Notes under the pieces: generated by a model | The model's input: the letters and a program-made list of their open reading frames with translations, nothing else | What the model was told of the DNA's origin: nothing | The model's database searches: none | NCBI RefSeq assembly: GCF_014251755.1 | Contig: NZ_CP059200.1 | Coordinates: 226,286-290,285, forward strand | From: Blattabacterium cuenoti | GTDB lineage: Bacteria; Bacteroidota; Bacteroidia; Flavobacteriales; Blattabacteriaceae | Direction of reading: 5' to 3' | DNA length: 64,000 bases | In this document: piece after piece, positions 1-8,433 of the stretch | Layout of the letters: every line of letters starts with the position of its first letter | How positions within the stretch are numbered: the first letter of the stretch is position 1 | Translations under genes and position numbers: made by a program

Positions 1-60
1 GATGATAGATTCAAGGTTACAGAAAACACAAACAAAATATTAGGTATAACAAAAATATAA
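1..60 (+). CDS. 3' end of an unidentified gene (partial)
   Basis: Frame 1 is open from the window edge to a TAA at 58-60 and encodes 19 residues ending in NKILGITKI. The stop lies 60 bases before the serC start, which is a normal operon spacing here. The piece is too short to assign to a family, and it could be a chance open frame. Confidence 0.35.
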   Translation, partial: DDRFKVTENTNKILGITKI

Positions 61-120
61 TTGAGTTATTGTCTATCCATTTTACAATTTCAATTAGTAT
101 TTTTTTTAATTTTGATTTAT

Positions 121-1185
121 ATGAAAATACACAATTTCAATGCAGGACCTTCGGTTCTACCGAAAGAAGTTGTAAAAAAATCAGCTCAATCTATAATTAA
201 TTTTAATGGTTCGGGATTATCTTTACTTGAGATTTCTCATAGAAGTATAGATTTTTTAGAAATCATAGAAAAAGCTACTTTTTTAATAAAACGTATTATG
301 AATTTAAATGACGATTATGCTATTTTATTTCTTCAAGGAGGAGCTACATTACAATTTTCAATGATTCCATACAATTTAATGAATCAAAAAGCTGCTTATT
401 TAGATACAGGATTTTGGGCTTATAACGCGATTAAAGAAGCAAAAAAATTTGGAAAAGTAAAAGTTTTATTTTCCGGTAAAAATAAAAACTATACATATAT
501 ATCAACAAATTATCATATACCATGTGATATGGATTATTTTCATTGTACATCTAATAATACAATAGTTGGAACACAAATGAAAATATTCCCTAAAACATCT
601 ATTCCAATAGTTTGTGATATGTCTTCCGATATTTTTAGTAGAAAATTAAATTTTTGTCAGTTCGGGTTAATCTACGCCTCGGCACAAAAAAATGTAAGTT
701 CTGCAGGAATGACTATTGTAATTGTGAAAAAAAATATTTTAGGAACAATCAGGAAAAACATTCCTTCTTATATGGATTATAAAATTCATATACAAAATAA
801 TAGCATTTTAAATACTCCAAATGTTTTTTCTATTTATACTTCTATGTTGACTTTGAAATGGATAGAAAATAAAGGTGGTCTTTCTATTTTGGAAAAACAC
901 AATCAGAAAAAAGCTCAATTATTATATGATGAAATAGATCAAAATAATTTATTTGAAAATAAAATACATAAAAAAAATCGTTCTAATATGAATGTTACCT
1001 TTTTTTTAAAAGAAAAAAATTTAGAAAAAGAATTCAATAAAATGTGGAAAAAAGAAAATATTGTAGGATTAGATGGACATAGATATTTAGGGGGATATCG
1101 TGCTAGTATATATAATGCACTTCCATTAGAAAGTATTCAATTTCTCATTGAAATCATGAAAGAATTCGAAAGAAAATTTTCATAA
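121..1185 (+). CDS. serC: Phosphoserine aminotransferase
   Basis: SerC converts 3-phosphohydroxypyruvate and glutamate to phosphoserine in serine synthesis and uses pyridoxal phosphate in the cytoplasm. The 354-residue product begins with the family signature FNAGPSVLP near the N-terminus. The likely PLP lysine is Lys190 in the ASAQKN motif, and the conserved C-terminal GHRYLGGYRASIYNA stretch, with the phosphate-binding Arg, is present. The ATG at 121 is chosen because an upstream TTG extension at 61 adds a hydrophobic segment that SerC proteins lack. The stop overlaps the next start by one base (TAATG), so it is cotranscribed with the YggS gene. Confidence 0.95.
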   Translation: MKIHNFNAGPSVLPKEVVKKSAQSIINFNGSGLSLLEISHRSIDFLEIIEKATFLIKRIMNLNDDYAILFLQGGATLQFSMIPYNLMNQKAAYLDTGFWAYNAIKEAKKFGKVKVLFSGKNKNYTYISTNYHIPCDMDYFHCTSNNTIVGTQMKIFPKTSIPIVCDMSSDIFSRKLNFCQFGLIYASAQKNVSSAGMTIVIVKKNILGTIRKNIPSYMDYKIHIQNNSILNTPNVFSIYTSMLTLKWIENKGGLSILEKHNQKKAQLLYDEIDQNNLFENKIHKKNRSNMNVTFFLKEKNLEKEFNKMWKKENIVGLDGHRYLGGYRASIYNALPLESIQFLIEIMKEFERKFS

Positions 1186-1847
1186 TGAATCACATAATAG
1201 AAAATAGATTTTTTGGCATAAAAAAAATAATTCCAAAAAATGTGAAAATTTTAGCCGTTTCTAAAAATCAAGATATTTCTTCCATAAAACAATTATATAG
1301 ACTAGGACATAGAGATTTTGGAGAAAATTATATTCAAGAAATAGTGAAAAAATATAAAAAATTACCCAAAGATATTCGATGGCATATGATTGGAAGAATC
1401 CAAAGTAATAAATTAAAATATATAATACCTTTTATTCATTTAATTCATAGCGTACAAAATATAAAACAAATTAATATAATAAATAAAATAGCATTAAAAC
1501 ATAAAAAAACGATCAATTGTCTTTTACAAATCAAAATTTGTAATGATAAAAAGAAATCAGGAATCACTTTTCAAGAAGCTTCAAAAATATTGGAAAACAA
1601 AACTTTTAAAGAGATGAAAAATATAAAAATAATAGGAATAATGGGGATAGCTTCTTTTCAAGAATTAAAAAAAGTACATAATGAATTTTCATATTTACGT
1701 AAATTATATAATGAATATCAAAATAAGTACGGACATAACATTCTTTCTATGGGAATGAGCAGAGATTATAATATAGCTATAAAATATGGAAGTACAATTA
1801 TTAGACTAGGTACTTTAATTTTTGGTAATCGAAAAAAAACTATCTAA
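1185..1847 (+). CDS. YggS/PROSC family PLP homeostasis protein
   Basis: This 220-residue cytoplasmic protein belongs to the alanine-racemase-like TIM-barrel family that binds pyridoxal phosphate without a known reaction and buffers cellular PLP. The likely PLP lysine is Lys27 in KILAVSKN. The family blocks FGENYIQE, WHMIGRIQSNK and the C-terminal SMGMSRDY and RLGT...FG stretches are all recognisable. It starts inside the serC stop codon, which fits translational coupling of two PLP proteins. Its 3' end overlaps the convergent trpA by 8 bases. The length is normal for the family. Confidence 0.9.
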   Translation: MNHIIENRFFGIKKIIPKNVKILAVSKNQDISSIKQLYRLGHRDFGENYIQEIVKKYKKLPKDIRWHMIGRIQSNKLKYIIPFIHLIHSVQNIKQINIINKIALKHKKTINCLLQIKICNDKKKSGITFQEASKILENKTFKEMKNIKIIGIMGIASFQELKKVHNEFSYLRKLYNEYQNKYGHNILSMGMSRDYNIAIKYGSTIIRLGTLIFGNRKKTI

Positions 1848-2613
1848 TAGATTTTATATATTTTTTTATACTTTCTTCCAATTTATTCTTATCCAATGAT
1901 TGAATAAAAGAACTTCCAATGATTCCTCCATTAGCATATTGACATGATAAATCAAAAGTCTTTTTATCTTTTATACCAAACCCTATCAATTTTGGAATGT
2001 TGAAATACAATTTTTTGATACGTTTGAAAAATGATATTTGTTCTTTTCCAAAAGGATTAACATTTACTGTACCTGTAGTAGAACTAGAAGAGGCTATATA
2101 TAAAAATCCATTACTGATTTGACTTAACATGAATATTCTATCGGAACTGGTTTTCGGAGTAATTAAAAATATCATAGATAACATATATTTTTCAAATATA
2201 TTTTGATACTTATGTAAAAAAATTTCAACCGGAAGATCCGGTAAAATTAATCCTGAAACACCTGATTCTTTGCATCTTTTTAAAAATTTATCTTCTCCAA
2301 ATTGATAAAATTGATTATAATATCCCATAAAAATAATAGGAACTTTTATTTTTTCCTTAATTTTTTCGATTTGATTAAATAATAAAGAGATATTCATTCC
2401 ATTACTCAACGAAATTTGATTACTTTTTTGGATAATCATTCCATCTGCCAAAGGATCAGAATAGGGAATTCCTATTTCAATTAAATCTACAGAAAGATTT
2501 TGCAAAATTTTTATTATTTTTTCTGTACTATTTATACAAGGAAATCCTGCTGTAAAATAAATGCATAATATGTTTTTATTTTTATTTTTAAATAAATTAT
2601 GTATTTGATTCAT
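1840..2613 (-). CDS. trpA: Tryptophan synthase alpha chain
   Basis: TrpA cleaves indole-3-glycerol phosphate to indole, which tunnels to TrpB. The 257-residue product keeps the two catalytic acids in EIGIPYSDPLADG (Glu46 and Asp57, matching Glu49 and Asp60 of E. coli). It also keeps the phosphate-binding GFGI and GGIIGSSF loops of the TIM barrel. It is the last gene of the trp operon and overlaps the end of trpB by 17 bases. Its terminal codons overlap the convergent yggS gene. No degradation is visible. Confidence 0.96.
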   Translation of the reverse strand: MNQIHNLFKNKNKNILCIYFTAGFPCINSTEKIIKILQNLSVDLIEIGIPYSDPLADGMIIQKSNQISLSNGMNISLLFNQIEKIKEKIKVPIIFMGYYNQFYQFGEDKFLKRCKESGVSGLILPDLPVEIFLHKYQNIFEKYMLSMIFLITPKTSSDRIFMLSQISNGFLYIASSSSTTGTVNVNPFGKEQISFFKRIKKLYFNIPKLIGFGIKDKKTFDLSCQYANGGIIGSSFIQSLDKNKLEESIKKYIKSIR

Positions 2614-3799
2614 TATTTGAAAATTTAAAAAAGAATTTATCGTAAATATTAATATCTTTATCTCCTCTTCCAGATAAAGTCACAATTACTATATCCTTTT
2701 TATGAAATGGTATTTTTTTTAATGCAGCTAATGCATGGGCACTTTCTAAAGCAGGAATAATTCCTTCTGATCGAGTTAATTCATATCCCGCTTGTAAAGC
2801 TTCTTCATCTTTGGAATGCAAAAAATTGACACGTTTTTTTACAAAAAGATGAGCAAACATAGGTCCAATTCCTGGATAATCTAATCCCGGAGATATAGAA
2901 TAAGCGGGAAAAATTTGACCATATTTGTCTTGTAGAATCAATGTCATACTACCATGTAATACCCCTTTTGATCCACAGTGAATAGCCGAAGCTGTTTTTT
3001 TTGTTCTAATACCTAAACCTGAAGCTTCTACAGCTATAAGATTAACGGAGTCATCATCCAAAAAATGATAAAAAGATCCTGCAGCATTGCTTCCTCCTCC
3101 TATGCAAGCTATCACATAATTAGGAGAAGAAGACCCTTCTATTTTTTCTAGTTGCATTTTAATTTCTTCACTGATAATAGATTGAATATCTGCAACCATT
3201 TGAGGATAAGGATGAGGCCCCACTGTAGAACCTATTAAATAATAACTTTCAGGATAATTAATCCAATAACGAATGGATTCATTAACAGCATCTTTGAGTG
3301 TTTTCTCTCCACTAAAAACTGGAATGACTTCAGCTCCAAGAGATTTCATTCGAATAACATTACTATATTGACGTTGCATATCTGTTTTTCCCATAAAAAT
3401 TACACATTCTAAATGCATTAATGCACAAATCGTAGCTGTTGCTACTCCATGTTGTCCCGCACCTGTTTCTGCAACAACTTTTCTTTTTCCTAACTCTTTT
3501 GCCAGTAAAGTTTGACCAATCGCATTATTGATTTTATGAGATCCTGTATGATTTAGATCTTCTCGTTTAAGATAAATTTTAGCATTATATTGATCGGAAT
3601 ATTTTTTGCAAAAAAATAAAGGAGTTGGTCTTCCAACATAGTTTTTTAGCAATTTTCTATATAATTTTTGATATTTATTACTCGTAATAATTTTTTTATA
3701 TTTACCCTGTAGTTCTGTTATATTATCATGTAACATTTCAGGAATAAAAGCACCCCCAAACTCTCCATAATATCCATTTTTATCAACAAAAAATTTCAT
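2597..3799 (-). CDS. trpB: Tryptophan synthase beta chain
   Basis: TrpB joins indole and serine to make tryptophan with PLP. The 400-residue product carries the PLP lysine Lys89 in NHTGSHKINNA and the phosphate-binding GGGSNA loop. It also has the conserved GRPTPL and ETGAGQHGVA segments, the latter holding the catalytic Glu. It is full length for a standard TrpB1. The ATG overlaps the trpF stop by four bases (ATGA), a sign of translational coupling. Confidence 0.97.
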   Translation of the reverse strand: MKFFVDKNGYYGEFGGAFIPEMLHDNITELQGKYKKIITSNKYQKLYRKLLKNYVGRPTPLFFCKKYSDQYNAKIYLKREDLNHTGSHKINNAIGQTLLAKELGKRKVVAETGAGQHGVATATICALMHLECVIFMGKTDMQRQYSNVIRMKSLGAEVIPVFSGEKTLKDAVNESIRYWINYPESYYLIGSTVGPHPYPQMVADIQSIISEEIKMQLEKIEGSSSPNYVIACIGGGSNAAGSFYHFLDDDSVNLIAVEASGLGIRTKKTASAIHCGSKGVLHGSMTLILQDKYGQIFPAYSISPGLDYPGIGPMFAHLFVKKRVNFLHSKDEEALQAGYELTRSEGIIPALESAHALAALKKIPFHKKDIVIVTLSGRGDKDINIYDKFFFKFSNNESNT

Positions 3800-4446
3800 A
3801 ATGTTCTTATTTTTTTTATAAAGGCATTTAACTTTATATCATCTTTTTTTCCTGGAAAAATTTCAAATCTACTATTAACATCGATTCCAAATATTCTCGC
3901 ATGAGAAAAATTTTTGATTGTATCAAAATCTTGTATTCCAATTCCTCCACTTAAAAAAAATGGAACTTGAAAAGTATATTCATAAAGTTTTTTCCAACAA
4001 AATTTTTTTCCACTTCCTCCATAATAAATTGTATTGCTATCAAATAAAAAATAATTACAAAAAGGAATATAATTCACAATTTTTTTAAAATCAAAAAAAT
4101 CATTTATTCTAAAAGCTTTAATTAATTTCAATCCTTTTTTGAATAGTTTTTCACAATAAAAAGGACTTTCTGTCCCATGTAATTGAATAAAATCTAGTTG
4201 ATTTTTTTTTTTTATTTTCAATATGTTTTCTTCTGATTCGTTTACAAAAACTCCTATTTTTATAATTTCTTTTTTTAGTTTTGGAATCACAAAATCAAAA
4301 CCTACAAATCTAGGAGAATTAGGATAAAATATAAAACCCATAAAATCAGGTAATAAGTCAGAAATTTTTTGTATGTTAAATTTCATTCCGCATATTTTTA
4401 TTTTTAATAGCTGGAATTTGATATTGATCTGATCAACCAATTTCAT
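3796..4446 (-). CDS. trpF: Phosphoribosylanthranilate isomerase
   Basis: TrpF isomerises phosphoribosylanthranilate to the ribulose form in tryptophan synthesis. The KIKICGMK motif with the catalytic Cys opens the barrel, and the GGSGKKF and LSGGIG phosphate loops follow with a DVNSRFE catalytic-Asp region near the end. The ATG at 4446 gives 216 residues and lies 5 bases after the trpC stop. A TTG at 4455 overlapping that stop would add three residues. Either start leaves a short N-terminal extension before KIKICGMK, so the true start is uncertain. It is a separate gene here, not fused to trpC as in E. coli. Confidence 0.93.
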   Translation of the reverse strand: MKLVDQINIKFQLLKIKICGMKFNIQKISDLLPDFMGFIFYPNSPRFVGFDFVIPKLKKEIIKIGVFVNESEENILKIKKKNQLDFIQLHGTESPFYCEKLFKKGLKLIKAFRINDFFDFKKIVNYIPFCNYFLFDSNTIYYGGSGKKFCWKKLYEYTFQVPFFLSGGIGIQDFDTIKNFSHARIFGIDVNSRFEIFPGKKDDIKLNAFIKKIRTL

Positions 4447-4451
4447 TTCAT

Positions 4452-5249
4452 TCAATTCAATTTTTTTGATAAAGATTCTATAAAATATTTACAAATTTTT
4501 CCGGGATCCTTTTTTTTCATAAAATATTCTCCAATTAAAAAACCTTCAAATCCTTGCTTTTTTAATTTCAATATATGATTGATATCATTAATTCCACTTT
4601 CTGCAATTTTTACATAACTATTAGAAATTTTCGAAGATAAATTCAAACACCGATTATAATCCACAATAAAAGTTTGTAAATTTCTATTATTAATTCCTAC
4701 AATATCAATATCCAAATTTTCTGTTATTTTATCTATTTCAAATTCATTATGAATTTCAATAATAACTTCTAAATCAATACTTTTTGATAATTTAGAGAAG
4801 TTATATATTTGGTTTTTAGAAAGAATTCCGGCAATTAATAAGATCACATCAGCTCCTATCGATTTAGATTCTATAATTTGATATTCATCAATAATAAAAT
4901 CCTTTCTTAATATAGGAATCGAAACTATAGATCGTGATTTTTTTAAATTTTCATTTTTACCAAAAAAAAAATGTTGATCTGTAAGAATAGATATTCCACT
5001 CACTCCTGCAGATTCATAATCTTTTACTACTTTTTCTATTAATGCCGTATTATTAATAACTCCTTTAGATGGAGATTTGCATTTAAATTCGGCAATGATC
5101 CCCGTATGGCTACTCCTTATCTTTTTTACAAGAGAAAAGGTTTTTCTTTGAAAAAGAAAACTTTTTTCCAATTTTTTTATAGGGTGTATAATTTTTTTAT
5201 TGGATACCTCTTTTTGTTTTACCGATACAATTTTTTCAAGAATATTCAT
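4452..5249 (-). CDS. trpC: Indole-3-glycerol phosphate synthase
   Basis: TrpC closes the indole ring to make indole-3-glycerol phosphate. The 265-residue TIM barrel shows the conserved IIAEFKCKSPSKG block with a catalytic Lys, LRKDFIID with a second catalytic Lys, the GINNRNL motif, and AESGI followed by GEYFM near the C-terminus. It is single-domain and of normal length. Its ATG overlaps the trpD stop by one base, continuing the tight operon packing. Confidence 0.96.
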   Translation of the reverse strand: MNILEKIVSVKQKEVSNKKIIHPIKKLEKSFLFQRKTFSLVKKIRSSHTGIIAEFKCKSPSKGVINNTALIEKVVKDYESAGVSGISILTDQHFFFGKNENLKKSRSIVSIPILRKDFIIDEYQIIESKSIGADVILLIAGILSKNQIYNFSKLSKSIDLEVIIEIHNEFEIDKITENLDIDIVGINNRNLQTFIVDYNRCLNLSSKISNSYVKIAESGINDINHILKLKKQGFEGFLIGEYFMKKKDPGKICKYFIESLSKKLN

Positions 5250-6247
5250 TATAAGCTTAATAATTTTTTTAGAATATTCTTTGCTTTTCCACTTTTTAAC
5301 GAACGTTTTGCTTTATCATAATTATTTTCAAGACTATCTTGATTTAACAAACATAATGCAAATGTGGCATTTGTTAAAACTACTTCATTTTGAGCTAAAG
5401 TTCCTTCTCCAGATAAAACGCTAATAAATATACGAATATTTTCTTCTGTATTTTTTCCTCCTTTTAATTCATATGGATTTACTTTAACCTTTTTTTTTCC
5501 TATTTTTAATTCTTCTATAGAATAAAATCGTTCCCCTTTTGGGGAATAACATTTTACATCACTAGTAAGCGTAATTTCATCGTAACCATCTAAACTGTGA
5601 ATAATCGCATAATTATTTTTCGTATTTTGATACATATAATAATATATTCTTGCCAATTCTAAATTATTGACTCCTAATAATTGATTTTTTGGTTTTCCTG
5701 GATTTAACAATGGACCAAGTGTATTAAAAATTGTTTTAACTCCTAATTTCTTTCTTATTCCAGATATAATATTTAATACGGGATGAAATATAGGAGCATG
5801 TAAATAACAAATTCCTACTTTATCTAATTGATTTTTCAAATTTTCTTCTTTATTAGTAAAATGATATCCTAATCCTTTTAATATATTGGAAGATCCAGTA
5901 ATAGAGGTAGAATTAAAACTTCCATGTTTAATCACTTTTTCTCCTGTTCCTGCTACTATAAAACATGCTAAAGTAGAAATATTAAAAGTATTTTTTCCAT
6001 CTCCACCCGTTCCTACAATGTCAATAGCATTAAACTCTGTAAGATTAATTTTTATAGATAGTTCCATCATAGCTTGTTTAAAACCTACTATTTCTTCTAA
6101 AGTAGGATATCTCATATGATATATAGTAGCTATAGCTACAGCTTGTGTTTGATTAATTTTTCCTTTTGATAATTCTATCAAAAGATTTTTAGCTTCCTGT
6201 TTTGTCAATGTTTTTTCTACAAAAAGACTTTCTAATATTTTATTCAT
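5249..6247 (-). CDS. trpD: Anthranilate phosphoribosyltransferase
   Basis: TrpD transfers phosphoribose from PRPP to anthranilate. The 332-residue protein has the PRPP-binding VGTGGDGKNTFNIST motif, the KHGSFNSTSITGSS segment with the anthranilate-contacting residues, and the TIFNTLGPLLNP stretch. It is a stand-alone transferase without a fused TrpG domain. It overlaps the trpG end by 8 bases and is translated directly before trpC. Confidence 0.96.
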   Translation of the reverse strand: MNKILESLFVEKTLTKQEAKNLLIELSKGKINQTQAVAIATIYHMRYPTLEEIVGFKQAMMELSIKINLTEFNAIDIVGTGGDGKNTFNISTLACFIVAGTGEKVIKHGSFNSTSITGSSNILKGLGYHFTNKEENLKNQLDKVGICYLHAPIFHPVLNIISGIRKKLGVKTIFNTLGPLLNPGKPKNQLLGVNNLELARIYYYMYQNTKNNYAIIHSLDGYDEITLTSDVKCYSPKGERFYSIEELKIGKKKVKVNPYELKGGKNTEENIRIFISVLSGEGTLAQNEVVLTNATFALCLLNQDSLENNYDKAKRSLKSGKAKNILKKLLSL

Positions 6248-6830
6248 AATATATTTTTAAATTCAACCAATTATCTATAATTTTTTCTCCATATGGAGTT
6301 AAAATAGATTCTGGATGAAATTGTACCCCACACACATCATAAAATTTATGACGTAAAGCCATAATTTCTCCCTTATTTCCAATAGCTGTAACTTTGAGTT
6401 CTTCAGGAAAGTTATGTGGAGATATAATCCAAGAATGATAACGTCCAACTTTAATTTTTCTAGGTAATTGTTGAAACAAAATTTCTTGTGTATCCACAAT
6501 TTTGATTAAACTAGATATTCCATGATAAACCTTTTTTGTATTTAGAAGACAAGCTCCAAAAACTTCTCCTATCGCTTGTTGACCTAAACAAATTCCAAAA
6601 ATACTTTTAGTAGAATAAAAAGTTTTTACTAAAGGTTTCAAAATATGCGCTTCATCAGGGATTCCAGGTCCTGGGGAAAGAATAATTTTATGATATTTCT
6701 CTATATCAGAAAGTTTAATTTCATTATTTCTAGATACTTGTACAGGATTTTTTGTTAATTTTTTTACAGTATGTACAAGATTATAAGTAAAAGAATCATA
6801 ATTATCCAAAATCAGTATTTTATTCATCAT
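6240..6830 (-). CDS. trpG: Anthranilate synthase glutaminase subunit
   Basis: TrpG is the class I glutamine amidotransferase that supplies ammonia to TrpE. The 196-residue protein has the nucleophile Cys81 in GICLGQQAIGE, the LSPGPG oxyanion loop, and the catalytic His-Glu in GVQFHPES. The gene begins with two successive ATG codons, and either could be used. It lies 7 bases after trpE and overlaps trpD by 8. A PabA role for folate is possible in principle, but the operon context favours tryptophan synthesis. Confidence 0.95.
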   Translation of the reverse strand: MMNKILILDNYDSFTYNLVHTVKKLTKNPVQVSRNNEIKLSDIEKYHKIILSPGPGIPDEAHILKPLVKTFYSTKSIFGICLGQQAIGEVFGACLLNTKKVYHGISSLIKIVDTQEILFQQLPRKIKVGRYHSWIISPHNFPEELKVTAIGNKGEIMALRHKFYDVCGVQFHPESILTPYGEKIIDNWLNLKIYYE

Positions 6831-6837
6831 AAATACT

Positions 6838-8247
6838 TCATATATTTTTAGCTAGTTCTATAGCTTTAAATAAGGCCATTAGCTTATTATTCACTTCTTC
6901 CAACTCTTTTTCTTCTTTAGAATCAGAAACAATTCCTGCACCAGCTTGAAAAAATAAAGTATTATTTTTACTTACAAAAGAACGAATGACTATAGCCGTA
7001 TTAATACAAGAATTATTTAATCCAAAAAAACCAATTGCTCCCCCATATATACCTCTATGTTGATTTTCAATTTTATCAATCAATTCCATCGCTTTATATT
7101 TAGGAGCTCCAGAGAGAGTTCCTGCAGGAAAAGTATCTCCAAATACTTTTATAATTGATAGATTTTTTTCTAGTTTTCCGGAGACTTTAGATACCATATG
7201 AAATACATGAGAAAAAACTTGAATTTCTTTAAATTCTTCTATTTTTACGTTAGAAGAATTTTTACTCAGATCGTTTCTCGCTAAATCTACTAACATGACA
7301 TGTTCTGCATTTTCTTTTGGATTTTTTGCAAGATTTTCTGAAAGTTTTTTATCCTTTTCTTTATTTCCTGATCTTTTGATTGTTCCTGCAATTGGATTTA
7401 TATAGGCAATTTGGTTATTAATAATGAGTTGTGATTCTGGAGAAGATCCAAATAATTTATAATTTCCATAATCGAAATAAAAAAGATATGGAGAAGGATT
7501 TATAAATCGCAAAGCACGATACACATTAAACTCATCTCCTTTAAATTTTTGTTGAAATTGACGAGATAATACTATTTGAAAAACATCTCCACGTAAACAA
7601 GCTTTGATTCCTAGAGATACCATCTTTTTGTATTCTACATCTGTTACATTTGAATAACGATTTCCAACAGATTTAAATGGAAAAGATAGAAAAATTTTTT
7701 TTTGAATCAATTCTATCAATTGATTTATGTAAGTTTTTTTTTTAAAATCAGAAAATTGATGTTCAATAACATATATTTCATGATGAAAATGATGGAACAC
7801 TATCAAGTTTTTATAAAAACACAATCGTATTTTTGGAATATTATATATTTCTTGAATGGGAGCATGAAATTGAATATTTTCAAAATATTGAATACTATCA
7901 TAAGATAGATATCCATATAAACCGGAATAAGAAAAAGTTGTATTTTCATTCTCAAACTTTTGAAAAAAATCCTCAATGAAAATTTGAATGTCTAACTTTT
8001 CGTTTAGAAAAATATGTTTCTGAACACAATTAGGATATGATATTCGTAATACATCTCGATCTAAAATCAGTTCAGAAATAGGATTAATACAAAGAATAGA
8101 AGAATTTTTTTTGGTAATCTGATAATCAAAAGATTCTAATAATAATGTATTAGGAAAAATATCTCTTAATTTGAAATATAATTCTATTGGTGTAGTACGA
8201 TCAGCCAAAATTTTTTTATGAATAGTTCTAAAATTAAATTTTAACAT
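6838..8247 (-). CDS. trpE: Anthranilate synthase component I
   Basis: TrpE makes anthranilate from chorismate with ammonia from TrpG. The 469-residue product ends in the chorismate-binding domain. That domain contains FSRQF-type residues (IVLSRQFQQKF), the PIAGTIKRSG motif, DLARNDL, and the FPAGTLSGAPK and GIYGGAIGFFG blocks. It is the first gene of the minus-strand trp operon. The region upstream has no leader ORF with Trp codons, so classical attenuation is not evident. The ATG at 8247 is unambiguous. Confidence 0.96.
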   Translation of the reverse strand: MLKFNFRTIHKKILADRTTPIELYFKLRDIFPNTLLLESFDYQITKKNSSILCINPISELILDRDVLRISYPNCVQKHIFLNEKLDIQIFIEDFFQKFENENTTFSYSGLYGYLSYDSIQYFENIQFHAPIQEIYNIPKIRLCFYKNLIVFHHFHHEIYVIEHQFSDFKKKTYINQLIELIQKKIFLSFPFKSVGNRYSNVTDVEYKKMVSLGIKACLRGDVFQIVLSRQFQQKFKGDEFNVYRALRFINPSPYLFYFDYGNYKLFGSSPESQLIINNQIAYINPIAGTIKRSGNKEKDKKLSENLAKNPKENAEHVMLVDLARNDLSKNSSNVKIEEFKEIQVFSHVFHMVSKVSGKLEKNLSIIKVFGDTFPAGTLSGAPKYKAMELIDKIENQHRGIYGGAIGFFGLNNSCINTAIVIRSFVSKNNTLFFQAGAGIVSDSKEEKELEEVNNKLMALFKAIELAKNI

Positions 8248-8361
8248 GGCTTAGTGGGATTTTGATATGAGAAAAAAAATTGTCATAAAAACAATCCTAA
8301 AACAAAAATATTGCATAAACAATATTGAAGAATACACCATTTAAATGACATTTACATTATG

Positions 8362-8369
8362 CAAATATA
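8362..8369 (-). promoter_or_regulatory. Candidate Bacteroidota -7 element upstream of trpE
   Basis: Read on the minus strand these bases are TATATTTG, a perfect match to the TAnnTTTG -7 box known for Bacteroidota housekeeping promoters. It lies 114 bases before the trpE ATG within the 186-base divergent gap. I found no convincing -33 TTTG at the expected distance, so this is only a candidate. Confidence 0.35.
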
Positions 8370-8433
8370 AATAAACTTTTCCTATTTTTTTTTGATTTTA
8401 ATTATCGATCATTCAATTTATCATTCAATTAAT

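Noticed and set aside
8248-8340. Possible leader peptide ORF starting at the ATG at 8340-8338 upstream of trpE
   Set aside because: It reads about 29 codons and stops before trpE but has no Trp codons and no attenuator-like hairpin followed by a T-tract, so it is not a trp leader.
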